This document shows, piece after piece, positions 16,285 through 28,052 of a stretch of 64,000 bases of DNA. Position 1 is the stretch's first letter, and the number at the start of each line of letters is the position of its first letter. Source of the stretch: Bacillus sp. N13C7 (GTDB taxonomy: Bacteria; Bacillota; Bacilli; Bacillales; Bacillaceae); assembly GCF_026790065.1 (NCBI RefSeq), contig NZ_JALAMO010000009.1:40935-104934 (forward strand). The letters are read 5' to 3'. A program made the translations under genes and the position numbers. Under the pieces are notes generated by a model. That model ran no database searches, was not told the DNA's origin, and was given only the letters and a program-made list of their open reading frames with translations.

Positions 16285-17313
16285 ATGCCTTTTTTTCTTG
16301 ATGCCAATCTTCTATAAACTGGGCAATTCTGTCTTTCGTAATAAGAGGGGCTTGAACCGATTGATACCCAGGCAGATTGACTTTGCTAAAATCAGGATGT
16401 TTTTCCGGATCTGGATGAATCGCATAAAGGTTGTCCCCATTCATACAGTGACTCGAATTTCATGAGGAGACGTTAATTCTACGTGAAGTTTTTCACCTGG
16501 ACGCTTACCGACTTCTACTGCAGCCGGCTGCGGGAGCCCGTGCTGGGATGCATACTCTTCAAATCCATGAATCAGTTCTTCAAGATTCAGTGATTCCATT
16601 TTAAAAATAAAGGTTTCTCCGCCTTTTGTAATAGCAGCTGATTGCAATGTCAGTGCCGCCGCATCGTCTATTGACATGAAAAATCGGGTCATGTTCTTGT
16701 CTGTAATGGTCAGCGGCTCGCCCTTCATCATTTGTTCAAATAAAATAGGGATCACAGAACCCCTTGAGCCGAGAACATTTCCGAAGCAGGACCGAACAAA
16801 ATACGGTTCCTCTGTTTTGAACGTGGCGGTTTGCTTGATGAAACAGCTGTTCAGATAACAGCTTGGTGGCACCCATTGTGTTCACAGGAGATACAGCTTT
16901 ATCTGTACTAATATTAAAAACATGCTGTACTTGATGTGAAAGAGCGGCCTCCACCACATTCTGTCCACCGATGAGATGGTCTGGATCGCTTCAAATGGAT
17001 GGTTCTCACATGTCGGAACCTGTTTCAGCGCAGCAGCGTGAAAGACGATGTCAATGCCTTTCATTACCTGATTCACCCTCCTGTGATCACCCACATCTCC
17101 GAGTACAAATGAAAGCCGCTTATCCTCCGCATACTTTTGACTCGTGACATACTGTTTACTGTCGTCTTTGCTGAATACAATCACCTGTTTCGGTGTTAAC
17201 TGCAAAAGGCGTTTGATAATTTGGCTCCCGATTGAACCCGTCCCGCCAGTGACTAAAACTGTTTTGTTATGGAAAAATGATTTTAGTTCTGCTGTCTGCT
17301 GTTTAGGTATGGC
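16283..17313 (-). pseudogene. spsM: Decayed spsM, NAD-dependent sugar epimerase/dehydratase for spore polysaccharide
   Basis: The three reading frames together spell one ~340-residue UDP-sugar epimerase/dehydratase: KTVLVTGGTGSIGS (Rossmann), NISTDKAVSPVN, and a C-terminal block ending IEDWHQEKKA. The start is lost (in-frame ATA, preceded by TAA at 17314-17316). Frame changes lie at about 16977 (one base missing), 16788 (one base extra) and 16443 (after EIRVTV). No single frame gives a whole protein. SpsM is known to make spore-surface polysaccharide, and in strain 168 this gene is split by phage SP-beta. Confidence 0.88.
16891..16906 (-). other. Empty SP-beta phage attachment core (attB)
   Basis: The minus strand reads ACAGATAAAGCTGTAT, the 16-base core shared by the SP-beta attachment sites as I remember it. 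It occurs once, inside spsM, in the stretch coding STDKAVS, with spsM sequence continuing on both sides. The site is therefore unoccupied. Confidence 0.85.
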
Positions 17314-17316
17314 TTA

Positions 17317-18881
<1,565 letters not shown>

Positions 18882-19835
18882 TCAAGAAAGCGCCAGATGA
18901 ATCGTCTTTAGTTTTGCAGGAAGCTCATCATACGTATTAGCGGGTACGGTCTCTCTGTAATTGGAAGCTGCAGCTTTTTGCCGTTCCTCAGGGTGGTTGA
19001 TATAGAAGGCGGCTTTTTCCTTAAAGTCGTTGATGCTGTGATAAGAAATAAAGGATGAAAAAGGATGTGCCGCGGGTAAATCTGTTAATTGAAATGCTTC
19101 GCATGCAGCGATATCAAACGTTCGGTTATTAAAACTCGCATTTTTGATCCGGCTATTATTTTTGTTAAAAGCAAAATGATAGGGCCGATGCGCATTGATT
19201 ACGATGTCTGCCCCATTATAATAATGAGCCGCCTGTTCGGGCGGAACCCATGTGCTGACGACATCGATATGCGGCTGTTTGAGTACTTTTTTAGGCAGAT
19301 ATTTTCTCCATTCCTTCCCGATGACTCGGACCGTAAAAGGCAGCTGCACCGCTTCTTTCATAAGCTGAACCCGATTAGGGTAAGGATAGCCGATGATAAG
19401 CAGATTTGAATGAAAAGAATGTTCTGTGTCCATTTTTTTAAACAGCCGATGATTAACTGGGATCGGAACATAATAGACGTGCTGATAGCCAAGCTCCCGA
19501 TAATAGAGAGCGGCATTTTGTTCAATCGTTAATATGGCGTCAGCGTGCTTAATCACCTGAAGACTGGTATCAATATAAAATGGGTCTTCGGTCAGCCAAA
19601 CATACACGGGGATACCCTTACCCTTTAACCAGGTCAGCCAGTCGTGAGGAACGCGGTCTCCAACCATCATAAGTGCGAAGTCCGGCTGAAATGTTTCGAT
19701 TTTCATCAGAGATTCTGCTTCCGGTGCGTCTGCAGCCATATACTCTGTATGAGTGTGCTGAAAACATTCTTCAGCCCAGCGGTCAAAATAGCTGTATATT
19801 CCTCCGTATCCCGACTGGATATACAAAACTTTCAT
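18882..19835 (-). CDS. cgeB: CgeB, spore-surface glycosyltransferase-like protein
   Basis: 317 residues with a GT4-like layout: an N-terminal YIQSGYGGIYSYFDRW, a central domain (FALMMVGDRVPHDW), and a C-terminal block NNRTFDIAACEAFQLTD resembling the nucleotide-sugar-binding loop of spore maturation/CgeB-type transferases. It lies downstream of cgeA on the same strand, with stop and start about 6 bases apart. Known role: late mother-cell gene shaping the outermost spore layer. Confidence 0.9.
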   Translation of the reverse strand: MKVLYIQSGYGGIYSYFDRWAEECFQHTHTEYMAADAPEAESLMKIETFQPDFALMMVGDRVPHDWLTWLKGKGIPVYVWLTEDPFYIDTSLQVIKHADAILTIEQNAALYYRELGYQHVYYVPIPVNHRLFKKMDTEHSFHSNLLIIGYPYPNRVQLMKEAVQLPFTVRVIGKEWRKYLPKKVLKQPHIDVVSTWVPPEQAAHYYNGADIVINAHRPYHFAFNKNNSRIKNASFNNRTFDIAACEAFQLTDLPAAHPFSSFISYHSINDFKEKAAFYINHPEERQKAAASNYRETVPANTYDELPAKLKTIHLALS

Positions 19836-19841
19836 CAGATG

Positions 19842-20451
<610 letters not shown>

Positions 20452-20757
20452 TTGGATCTAGAAAAACACGTAAATCAAGAAGAAAATCAAGATGAACTGC
20501 ATTTTATTCTGCTTTTGTTGATTTTGCTCATACGTCAATCGTCTTCTGAAGGAAATCCATCTGATCTCAGACGTCAGCTCGTATTTGCAAAAGAGCTTAG
20601 CGTACCAGTCTCAACAGTTCATCTGGTGAATGGGAATACGCTTCAAAACGTCATCGTAAAAGAAGTTCTGACTGATTTGGTTATTTTTCAAAACCCTTTA
20701 AATAACACGAGATCTCATGTCGCACTCTCAAGTATTGTAAGCTGGGGTGCTTTTTAA
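20452..20757 (+). CDS. cgeC: CgeC, spore maturation protein
   Basis: 101 residues starting at TTG 20452 after AAAGGGAGAGGG. An acidic N-terminus is followed by a leucine-rich helix (LHFILLLLILLIRQ) and a small beta domain (PVSTVHLVNGNTLQNVIVKEVLTDLVIFQN). It heads the cgeCDE operon. Function unknown beyond spore-surface maturation. Confidence 0.87.
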   Translation: MDLEKHVNQEENQDELHFILLLLILLIRQSSSEGNPSDLRRQLVFAKELSVPVSTVHLVNGNTLQNVIVKEVLTDLVIFQNPLNNTRSHVALSSIVSWGAF

Positions 20758-20768
20758 ATGATGACAGA

Positions 20769-20797
20769 GGCTCTGCTTGCTGCGGAGCCGTTTTTAT
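20769..20797 (+). terminator. Weak terminator or attenuator between cgeC and cgeD
   Basis: Stem GGCTC/GAGCC with a T-run. cgeD follows at once with AGGAGG, so this probably lowers rather than stops downstream transcription. Confidence 0.55.
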
Positions 20798-20821
20798 GTT
20801 TGACGATAGGAGGTTGAATAG

Positions 20822-22102
20822 ATGGGAGAGAAAGTATCGATTATTTTAACAAGTTACAACAAACCTGATTATCTGCAAAAAGCGATCGAAAGCGTCATGA
20901 AGCAAACTCATGATCTCTGGGAGCTTTTTATCATGGATGATCATTCTAATGAAGAAACAATTGCAGTGATTCATAGATATCTTCATGACCAGCGCATTCG
21001 TTATCAAAACAGTTTCGTGCATCCCGCAGAACGATTAACAACAACCCGTTACGCCACATTAATTAACACCGCGCTCCCATTTGCCGACGGCGATTACATT
21101 TCCTATCTCACCGATGACACTGTTTATCATCCCGAGCGGCTGAGCCGCATGGTGCAGATGTTTTCACAAAAGCCTGAGGCACAGGTTGTATATTCGAAAC
21201 AAAAAGTTGTACATGTTAATGAAAGGGGAGAGGAAATCTCCTATTTCTATAGAAATGCCAATGCAGTGCTTGAACAGGCTGCTTTTCAAGTAGATCATTG
21301 CTCAGTTATGCATCGACGTTCATTACTTGATCGTATTCATCATAAATATGGGAGCTATTGGGATGATGATATGCAGCATTGGAATCATGGAGACTCAATT
21401 TTTTGGGCCCGAATCAACAACTTTGCCCCATTTCTGCCGATAAATGAAGTATTAGATACAACCTATAAAACTCCCGATTCTTTCCAAAATGCATATCGGT
21501 TTCTGCCCGCCGATTTGATTGACGGCTCCTTTGTAAAGGGTACTGATCAAAACGTGTATTTTCTTGATCAGGGTGTAAGGCGTCCTGTCGGGGAAAGGTG
21601 GGATTCTTTGTATCTAAATCGGACTGTAGCCGTTCCGGACCCGTATTTATTCCAATATAGGATTGGGAAAATTTTAAACATTCCGAATTATATTTTAGTA
21701 AAGAAAGCTGACCACCCTGCAATATTTTATATCGAAGCCGGAAAAAAAAGACGGATTGTGGATCAGTATGCTTTTCAGTTTTATCAATTTAAAAGAAAAG
21801 ACATAGTAACAATTGAAAAAGAAGAACTGGAGGCGCTGCCTGAAGGGCTGCCAATTACGCGGGACCGATCTGGATTGATCGAACATCCGCCTGGGCGAAG
21901 GCTTTTTTTTATAGAGCGCGCGCCATTTTTGTTTTTAAACGCTGCTTTTCACCCGATTAGTGAGCAAGTAGCAAGGAAGTTCTTTTTACATCAGAAGCCA
22001 ATATCCGCTTCTTTCCGAAATATTCAACAATTTCCAATTGGAAAGCCGTTTTATCCGGTGTACGATGAGATTATAAAGAAATTAAATATTGCTTTTGAGT
22101 AA
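20822..22102 (+). CDS. cgeD: CgeD, GT2 glycosyltransferase with three C-terminal repeats
   Basis: Residues 1-~220 are a GT-A family 2 glycosyltransferase: KVSIILTSYNKPDYLQKAIES, the MDDHSNEET region, and a DDT metal-binding motif (98-100). Residues ~232-410 form three ~55-residue modules, roughly 232-285, 290-345 and 352-410, each with vYFie.G.kR..., a variable stretch and a closing (L/F)P.G.PI. The first ends IGKIL, the second EGLPI, the third IGKPF. The operon role is spore-crust polysaccharide decoration. Confidence 0.88.
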   Translation: MGEKVSIILTSYNKPDYLQKAIESVMKQTHDLWELFIMDDHSNEETIAVIHRYLHDQRIRYQNSFVHPAERLTTTRYATLINTALPFADGDYISYLTDDTVYHPERLSRMVQMFSQKPEAQVVYSKQKVVHVNERGEEISYFYRNANAVLEQAAFQVDHCSVMHRRSLLDRIHHKYGSYWDDDMQHWNHGDSIFWARINNFAPFLPINEVLDTTYKTPDSFQNAYRFLPADLIDGSFVKGTDQNVYFLDQGVRRPVGERWDSLYLNRTVAVPDPYLFQYRIGKILNIPNYILVKKADHPAIFYIEAGKKRRIVDQYAFQFYQFKRKDIVTIEKEELEALPEGLPITRDRSGLIEHPPGRRLFFIERAPFLFLNAAFHPISEQVARKFFLHQKPISASFRNIQQFPIGKPFYPVYDEIIKKLNIAFE

Positions 22103-22130
22103 AGGTATAGGTCAAAAAAAGGAGACGTTC

Positions 22131-22910
22131 ATGACAGGACATTATTCAAAAACGGAACATCAGTATATATTGTTAACGTCTGAATCGGAATCGTTTGATC
22201 ATTACAGCGTATATAGGGATCCGAAGCTTCCGCACATTTTTTCTCACAACTTTGTTCAGCTCCATGATACGTTTCCATTGGAGCGGTTACTGGGCTTTTT
22301 GCCATCCGTACCAAAGCTGCTTGATGCGAATTATCTTCATTTAAAAGCGTCGCCGCAGCATGTTTTTCCGCTCGGTTTGAAGCAATCGCTTGTAAAGAGC
22401 GGTTTTGTCGTCGAAGATGAGCTGTTTTATGACATGAAGCTTGATGGCTGGAAGGGGCAGATGGGCCATCCGTTAACGGCTTGGGGGACAGCAAAAAGCC
22501 TCAGCGACGGATCTTCTATTATGAAAATTTATGATTCCATTTATATTGGGGAAGCGATCGCTGAACAAAAATTAAAAAGAAAATATCCCTTTTACGAAGC
22601 GGGTACGATCATCCTTGTTGTTTGTTACAGCGATCAGGCCCAAAAAATTCCTATTGGATGCGGTGAACTGTTTATACATCCGCAAGACAAAACGGCTAAA
22701 ATCGAAGAAGTGGCCATTTTGGATCAGTTTCAAAGGAAAGGCTATGGCAGTATTTTAGTGAAAGAAATGCTGTCTATCGCCAAATCATTAGGAATGGAAG
22801 CGGCCTATTTAGTGGCTACAAGCATTGATGGCGCAACCCGCTTTTATGAAAAGCTGTCGTTTAAAAAATATGAGCGGGTGCATACAGTTTTTCATTATTT
22901 CCTTACATGA
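22131..22910 (+). CDS. cgeE: CgeE, GNAT-type acetyltransferase of spore maturation
   Basis: 259 residues from ATG 22131 (AAGGAG 7 bases upstream). The C-terminal half is a GNAT fold: AKIEEVAILDQFQRKGYGSILVKEML is the acetyl-CoA-binding motif A, and AAYLVATSIDGATRFYEKLSFKKY is motif B. The N-terminal half is family-specific. It probably acetylates a sugar or protein of the spore crust made by CgeD/CgeB. Confidence 0.85.
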   Translation: MTGHYSKTEHQYILLTSESESFDHYSVYRDPKLPHIFSHNFVQLHDTFPLERLLGFLPSVPKLLDANYLHLKASPQHVFPLGLKQSLVKSGFVVEDELFYDMKLDGWKGQMGHPLTAWGTAKSLSDGSSIMKIYDSIYIGEAIAEQKLKRKYPFYEAGTIILVVCYSDQAQKIPIGCGELFIHPQDKTAKIEEVAILDQFQRKGYGSILVKEMLSIAKSLGMEAAYLVATSIDGATRFYEKLSFKKYERVHTVFHYFLT

Positions 22911-22989
22911 AATAGGCATTTGCACAAACCGTTTGGGACTTGGCCCGCATAAAATGCCGTATATCGTGATAAGAAAGGATGAAAACAGC

Positions 22990-23103
22990 ATGTATAGATA
23001 CCCTGGATACGGTTACGGGTTTGGCTGCGGGACAAATACGTTTGTATTGATTGTTGTCTTGTTCATTTTATTAATTATTGTCGGAGCCGCTTTTATTTGC
23101 TAG
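22990..23103 (+). CDS. 37-residue YjcZ-type sporulation membrane peptide
   Basis: Starts MYRYPGYGYGFGCG and continues as one hydrophobic helix (TFVLIVVLFILLIIVGAAFIC). This Gly/Tyr-rich head plus single helix is the pattern of the YjcZ family of sporulation peptides. AAGGATGA lies before the ATG, and a terminator follows. It sits between cgeE and yodT. Confidence 0.7.
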   Translation: MYRYPGYGYGFGCGTNTFVLIVVLFILLIIVGAAFIC

Positions 23104-23118
23104 ATGGTGAAATTCAAA

Positions 23119-23152
23119 AGGAGTCTTTCCGTTAGGAAAGGCTCTTTTTTGT
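23119..23152 (+). terminator. Terminator after the YjcZ-type peptide
   Basis: Stem GAGTCTTTCC/GGAAAGGCTC (one mismatch) with loop GTTA and a T-run. Confidence 0.8.
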
Positions 23153-23175
23153 GTGAAAAAGTTTTTCCGGGGAAC

Positions 23176-23205
23176 GTCATGCCGTAAATTGAACACTCAT
23201 ACAAT
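23176..23205 (+). promoter_or_regulatory. Sigma-E promoter of the yodT-kamA operon
   Basis: A perfect sigma-E -10 CATACAAT (23198-23205) lies 14 bases after GTCATGCC (23176-23183), close to the -35 consensus (k/gTCATATT). The yodT start is 28 bases downstream of the -10. This indicates mother-cell expression early in sporulation. Confidence 0.75.
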
Positions 23206-23233
23206 ATAGCAAATGGGTTTTTGAGGTGGGAGC

Positions 23234-24568
23234 ATGAGCAGTTATTTGATTAAGCCGGAGCTTAGTTCGGCCTATCCGGTTGTCAGTTATGCCAAGGGTT
23301 CATATGTTTACGATCAGACCGGAAAAAGGTATCTCGACGGGTCATCTGGTGCAGTGACATGCAACATCGGCCACGGAGTTCCTGATGTGACTGAGAAGCT
23401 GAAAGAACAGCTGGATCAGGTGTCTTTTGCTTACCGCTCACAGTTTACGAGTGAGCCCGCCGAGCAACTAGCCGCTCTCTTGGCGAAGGAGCTGCCGGGA
23501 GATGTGAATTGGTCTTTTTTTGTCAACAGCGGATCAGAAGCGATAGAAACCGCTATGAAAATCGCCATTCAATACTGGCAGGAAAAAAAGCATACGCAAA
23601 AATCCATCTTTTTGTCGCGATGGAGCAGTTACCACGGAATAACTTTGGGAGCGCTTTCATTATCTGGTTTTTATGAAAGGAGATACCGGTTCACCCATCT
23701 GATTGAGCGATATCCGGCTATTTCGGCTCCTCATATTTATCGGCGGAATCATGGGACGGAGGAAAACTTTGTTCAGGCTGCAGCAGATGAACTGGAAACG
23801 GCCATCAAAAGAATCGGAAGCCAATTTATCGCTGGCTTTGTGGCAGAGCCTATTATCGGAGCCGCAGGAGCAGCAATTACTCCGCCTCCAGGATATTATG
23901 AAAGATTAAGTGAGATATGCCGCACACACGATGTGCTCTTTATTGCAGACGAAGTGATGACAGGTCTTGGAAGAACAGGCAGAATGCTCGCGACAGAGCA
24001 TTGGCACGCTGTTCCAGATATTGCTGTACTGGGAAAGGGCCTCGGTGCCGGATATGCGCCTATTGCCGCTGCCGTCGTATCTGATTCTATTATTGAAACG
24101 ATAAAACAAGGTTCAGGTGTGATTATGAGCGGTCACACATATAGTGCACATCCCTACTCAGCAAAGGCAGCTCTTGAAGTTTTGCGGTATGTGCTAAAAC
24201 ATGACTTGATCAAGCAATCAGAGAAAAAGGGCGCTGTTCTGAAAAAGAAGCTAGTTGAGGCAGCGTCTCAAAGCAAGATCATTGGCGATGTGCGCGGAAA
24301 AGGACTGCTATTAGGCGTTGAATTTGTTACAGACAAGAATACGAAGAACGTTTTTCCGCCAGAGCAGGCGGTTACTCAGCGAATGATCGGCGAGGCGAAA
24401 AAACGCGGGCTGATTGTGTATCCTGCCAAGGCGGGGATAGACAGCGGGGAAGGTGATGCTGTCATAATTGCTCCTCCTTTTACCATTTCAGACGGTGAAG
24501 CTGAAGAACTCATGTCAATTTTTTCGGAAACAGTTGCAGCAGTCGAAAAAAAACTGAAAAAGGATTGA
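23234..24568 (+). CDS. yodT: Class III PLP aminotransferase YodT
   Basis: 444 residues of fold-type I, class III omega-aminotransferase. FFVNSGSEAIETAMKIA is the phosphate-binding region, LFIADEVMTGLGRTG the cofactor ring contact, and VLGKGLGAGYAPIAA carries the PLP lysine. First gene of the sigma-E operon; with kamA and yodP downstream, beta-lysine-like or related amino donors are plausible substrates (inference). Confidence 0.88.
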   Translation: MSSYLIKPELSSAYPVVSYAKGSYVYDQTGKRYLDGSSGAVTCNIGHGVPDVTEKLKEQLDQVSFAYRSQFTSEPAEQLAALLAKELPGDVNWSFFVNSGSEAIETAMKIAIQYWQEKKHTQKSIFLSRWSSYHGITLGALSLSGFYERRYRFTHLIERYPAISAPHIYRRNHGTEENFVQAAADELETAIKRIGSQFIAGFVAEPIIGAAGAAITPPPGYYERLSEICRTHDVLFIADEVMTGLGRTGRMLATEHWHAVPDIAVLGKGLGAGYAPIAAAVVSDSIIETIKQGSGVIMSGHTYSAHPYSAKAALEVLRYVLKHDLIKQSEKKGAVLKKKLVEAASQSKIIGDVRGKGLLLGVEFVTDKNTKNVFPPEQAVTQRMIGEAKKRGLIVYPAKAGIDSGEGDAVIIAPPFTISDGEAEELMSIFSETVAAVEKKLKKD

Positions 24569-24574
24569 AAACAA

Positions 24575-25264
24575 ATGGCGCCATTTCAAAAAACAATCAG
24601 CATCGAAACAGCAATTGCAGATGTTCAGGACGGGTCGGTTCTGATGTTTGGGGGTTTTGGCGGAGTCGGATCACCGCCTTCATTGATTGAAGCTATATTG
24701 GACAGCGGTGTAACAGATTTAACTGTCATTTGCAATGATGCCGGGTTCCCGGAAATAGGAATCGGCCCGCTAATTGTCAATCAACGAGTTAAAACCCTGA
24801 TCGCATCGCATATCGGTTCCAATCCTGTAGCCGGTAAACAGATGACAGACGGGACGCTAGAAGTTCAATTTTCACCGCAGGGAACGCTTGCGGAAAGGAT
24901 TCGAGCCGGTGGAGCGGGACTCGGCGGCATTTTAACCGATGTCGGCATTGATAATCAAAGCGTTTGTAAGAATAAGGACATCGTGTCTGTAGCTGGAAAG
25001 CGATATTTGGTTGAAGAGGCGCTGACGGCTGATTTTGCTTTTATCAATGCACACATAGCCGATGAATTCGGCAATTTAACGTATGATAAAACAGCGCGCA
25101 ATATGAATCCGCTTATGGCAATGGCCGCGAGGAGAACCTTTGCCGAAGCTGAGCGCATCGTCCCGATGGGGGAAATTTCTGAAGAAATGATAGTCACACC
25201 GGGGGTATTTGTCGAGGGGGTTGTGAGAAGTGAAGGAGTGAAGTGGAAATGGGCTTGGGAGTAG
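24575..25264 (+). CDS. yodS: CoA-transferase alpha subunit YodS
   Basis: 229 residues, family I CoA-transferase subunit A: VLMFGGFGGVGSPPSLIEAI and GGAGLGGILTDVGI are typical. It pairs with YodR, whose start overlaps the yodS end. The closest named activity is 3-oxoacid/butyrate-acetoacetate CoA-transfer; the real acyl substrate here is unknown. Confidence 0.88.
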   Translation: MAPFQKTISIETAIADVQDGSVLMFGGFGGVGSPPSLIEAILDSGVTDLTVICNDAGFPEIGIGPLIVNQRVKTLIASHIGSNPVAGKQMTDGTLEVQFSPQGTLAERIRAGGAGLGGILTDVGIDNQSVCKNKDIVSVAGKRYLVEEALTADFAFINAHIADEFGNLTYDKTARNMNPLMAMAARRTFAEAERIVPMGEISEEMIVTPGVFVEGVVRSEGVKWKWAWE

Positions 25265-25902
25265 CAGAAAGAGAACAAATCGCAAAACGGGCCGCTTCCG
25301 AAATCAAGCCGGGCATGATTGTGAATCTCGGTATCGGCATTCCATCCTTGGTGCCGAACTTTTTGCCGCCTGATATGCAGGTCATGCTGCAGGCGGAAAA
25401 CGGCGTGCTTGGCATTGGCGAGAGCCCTCAAAAGGGAGAAGAGGATGAAAATTTATGCAATGCTGCGGGATTTCCTGTCCGCGCGGTAAATGGAACGTCT
25501 TATTTTGATACAACGATGTCTTTTGCGATGATCAGAAGAGGCAAAATTGACATTACGATCTTAGGCGCCCTGCAAGTGAGCCAGTCAGGCGATTTGGCAA
25601 ATTGGCTGGTCCCGGGAAAAAAGGTGCCGGGCATGGGCGGTGCGATGGAACTGGCCCAAAAAGCGAAAAAAGTGGTTGTTGTCATGAGTCATACAGATCA
25701 AAAGGGAAGGCCTAAATTAACAGAAACATGCACGCTTCCATTAACTGCAGCAGGCTGTGTAGATATGATCATTACTGAAAAAGCGGTTCTTGAAGTTGAC
25801 GGCCATCATTTCGTTTTAAAAGAACTGATGAATGGCTCGACAATCGACGAGGTGATGAGGCTTACTGAAGCTGAAATCAAAATAGATATGCCTTTTTCTT
25901 AA
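25249..25902 (+). CDS. yodR: CoA-transferase beta subunit YodR
   Basis: 217 residues from ATG 25249 (10 bases after AAGGAG; the GTG 25243 is closer, 4 bases). Family I subunit B with catalytic glutamate in [12 protein letters not shown] and the [21 protein letters not shown] block. It overlaps yodS by 16 bases, indicating a coupled heteromeric enzyme. Confidence 0.88.
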   Translation: MGLGVAEREQIAKRAASEIKPGMIVNLGIGIPSLVPNFLPPDMQVMLQAENGVLGIGESPQKGEEDENLCNAAGFPVRAVNGTSYFDTTMSFAMIRRGKIDITILGALQVSQSGDLANWLVPGKKVPGMGGAMELAQKAKKVVVVMSHTDQKGRPKLTETCTLPLTAAGCVDMIITEKAVLEVDGHHFVLKELMNGSTIDEVMRLTEAEIKIDMPFS

Positions 25903-25916
25903 AAGGGGGAATGAGG

Positions 25917-27221
25917 ATGCAGGACATTGAGAGAAAAGTAATCGAGTGGCTCGATCAGCATTCGGCCAAAGCCATTCGTCTTCTCAAAAGGCTGATTGGA
26001 GAAAAAAGCACATTGGGGTCAGAATTTAACGCTCAAGCCGTTGTACTTGAAAAGCTGCGGCAATTTCATATGGACATTGACGTGTGGGAGCCAAGCCTAA
26101 AGCAATTAAAACAGCATCCCTACTTTAAATCAGACCGTTCCGATTTTCATGAGAGCCCGAACATTGTCGCCAAAAAAACAGGAGCAGGCGGGGGCCGGTC
26201 GCTGATTTTAAACGGTCATATCGATGTTGTCCCGGAAGGAAGCCTAAAGGATTGGAAGTATGAGCCGTTTCAAGCTGTCGAAGAAAACGGTAAAATATAC
26301 GGCCGCGGTTCAACGGATATGAAGGGAGGCAATACAGCCCTTCTTTTTGCTTTAGAAGCTCTGCACGCCTGCGGTGTCAAATTGAAGGGAGATGTATTGT
26401 TTCAAAGTGTTGTAGATGAGGAGTGCGGCGGCGCGGGAACATTGTCTGCCATCATGAGAGGGTATCGTGCTGACGGCGCGCTGATCCCAGAGCCGACGAA
26501 TATGAAGCTTTTTATAAAGCAGCAGGGCTCAATGTGGTTTCGAATCACAGTGAAGGGATTAGCGGCACATGGAGGCACACGCTATGAGGGGGTAAGCGCA
26601 ATTGAAAAAAGCATGCACGTGATCACAGCCATACAGGAGCTGGAGAAAGTGCGCAATGCCAGAATATCTGATCCGCTGTACGACAATGTCCCAATACCGG
26701 TACCGGTAAATATCGGCACTATCTCAGGCGGTTCCTGGCCATCATCAGTTGCAGACCGTGTCGTCATTGAAGGGAGATGCGGAATTGCTCCCCATGAAAA
26801 GCCTGAAGACGTAAAAACGGAATTAGAAAACTGGCTGAGAGATTTAGAATACCGTGACGAATGGTTTAAACGCCATCCGATTCAAGTAGAATGGTTCGGC
26901 GCTCAATGGCTGCCGAACGATTTGCCTGATGGCCACCCTTTAATTTCAGTGCTGCAATCAGCCTATCAAAAAATGAAACAGACAGAGCCAATCATCGAAG
27001 CCTCGCCATGGGGAACGGACGGAGGGCTTTTATACCATGCAGGAGATACGCCAGTCATCGTCTTCGGGCCAGGAGAAACAAAAACAGCTCATCAGGCAAA
27101 TGAATACATTGAGGTTGAAGCTATGATAGACTCTGCTAAAATTATTGCACTGTTTGTTATGGATTGGTGCGGGCTTCATTCAGATGGGGAGGATACGGAT
27201 GCTCAAGTCGATAAAGAATAA
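25917..27221 (+). CDS. yodQ: M20-family amidohydrolase YodQ (ArgE/DapE-like)
   Basis: About 434 residues. Metal-binding motifs of the M20 family are intact: [20 protein letters not shown] and [12 protein letters not shown], with a dimerisation domain between. Family members remove acyl groups from amino acids (acetylornithine deacetylase, succinyl-diaminopimelate desuccinylase). In an operon with a beta-lysine acetyltransferase it could deacylate an acyl-lysine intermediate. ATG 25917 has the better spacing to AAGGGGG; ATG 25911 is possible. Confidence 0.88.
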   Translation: MQDIERKVIEWLDQHSAKAIRLLKRLIGEKSTLGSEFNAQAVVLEKLRQFHMDIDVWEPSLKQLKQHPYFKSDRSDFHESPNIVAKKTGAGGGRSLILNGHIDVVPEGSLKDWKYEPFQAVEENGKIYGRGSTDMKGGNTALLFALEALHACGVKLKGDVLFQSVVDEECGGAGTLSAIMRGYRADGALIPEPTNMKLFIKQQGSMWFRITVKGLAAHGGTRYEGVSAIEKSMHVITAIQELEKVRNARISDPLYDNVPIPVPVNIGTISGGSWPSSVADRVVIEGRCGIAPHEKPEDVKTELENWLRDLEYRDEWFKRHPIQVEWFGAQWLPNDLPDGHPLISVLQSAYQKMKQTEPIIEASPWGTDGGLLYHAGDTPVIVFGPGETKTAHQANEYIEVEAMIDSAKIIALFVMDWCGLHSDGEDTDAQVDKE

Positions 27222-28023
27222 CGGCGTTACTGCAGTTCTGGACCTTGACGGATTTAATAAACGGATCAGAGTCATACGTTATGACGGAGCCATTGAGAAG
27301 GCTCTGCCCGATATTGTGGCTGCGGCAAAAGAAGAGGATGCGGAAAAAATCATTGTCTATACGAAACAGCAAGATGAGGAAGTGCTAGCCAAACACTTGT
27401 TTGAGCCGGAGGGGTTTCTCAAAGGCTATTATCTTGGCCACCCGGCTTGTGTCATGGTTTGTTATCTCACTGAGAAACGGAGACAAACAGATTCATATAT
27501 GAAGGAACAGGAGATGATCGAGGCCTTATATCATACAGCGCCTCATCCCCGCAGCGATACACCCGTTTTTACGATGAGAAAAGCAGAAACAAACGACATG
27601 TACCAGCTATCGATGCTGTATAAAAAAGTATTCCGTACGTACCCGACACCGGTATTTGATCCCGCTTATATTGAAAAAACAATGAATGAAAATACAACAT
27701 ATTATGTCATGTTTGATCATGACCGCCTGATTAGTGCAGCAAGTGCAGATATCAATCCAGAGCTGGGGCATGCCGAAATAACCGACTGCGCTGTGCTTCC
27801 GGAATATCGAGGCCATTCGCTGACAAGCTTTTTAATCGAAGCATTAGAAAAAGAAATGGCTGAGAAAGAAATCTTCCATGTATTTTCACTCGCCCGAGCT
27901 GCGTCTTTTGGGATGAATGCTGTGTTGTACCATTCCGGTTACCAATACGGCGGAAGGCTGATTAATAATTGCTATATAGCCGAAGGTCTTGAAAATATGA
28001 ATATTTGGTGCAAGCACCTGTAA
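27199..28023 (+). CDS. yodP: Beta-lysine N-acetyltransferase YodP (AblB-like)
   Basis: 274 residues from ATG 27199, 6 bases after GGGGAGG, overlapping the yodQ end. The C-terminal GNAT domain has [27 protein letters not shown] (acetyl-CoA loop). Together with the adjacent lysine 2,3-aminomutase this is the ablA-ablB pair used elsewhere to make N-epsilon-acetyl-beta-lysine. Confidence 0.88.
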   Translation: MLKSIKNNGVTAVLDLDGFNKRIRVIRYDGAIEKALPDIVAAAKEEDAEKIIVYTKQQDEEVLAKHLFEPEGFLKGYYLGHPACVMVCYLTEKRRQTDSYMKEQEMIEALYHTAPHPRSDTPVFTMRKAETNDMYQLSMLYKKVFRTYPTPVFDPAYIEKTMNENTTYYVMFDHDRLISAASADINPELGHAEITDCAVLPEYRGHSLTSFLIEALEKEMAEKEIFHVFSLARAASFGMNAVLYHSGYQYGGRLINNCYIAEGLENMNIWCKHL

Positions 28024-28052
28024 GTCAAAACGATGCGCGAGGAGGAATTCAT

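Noticed and set aside
16441..17205. Three separate minus-strand ORFs as distinct genes
   Set aside because: Their translations join end to end into one SpsM-like epimerase with frame changes at the joints; two of the three start inside the conserved fold and lack ribosome binding sites.
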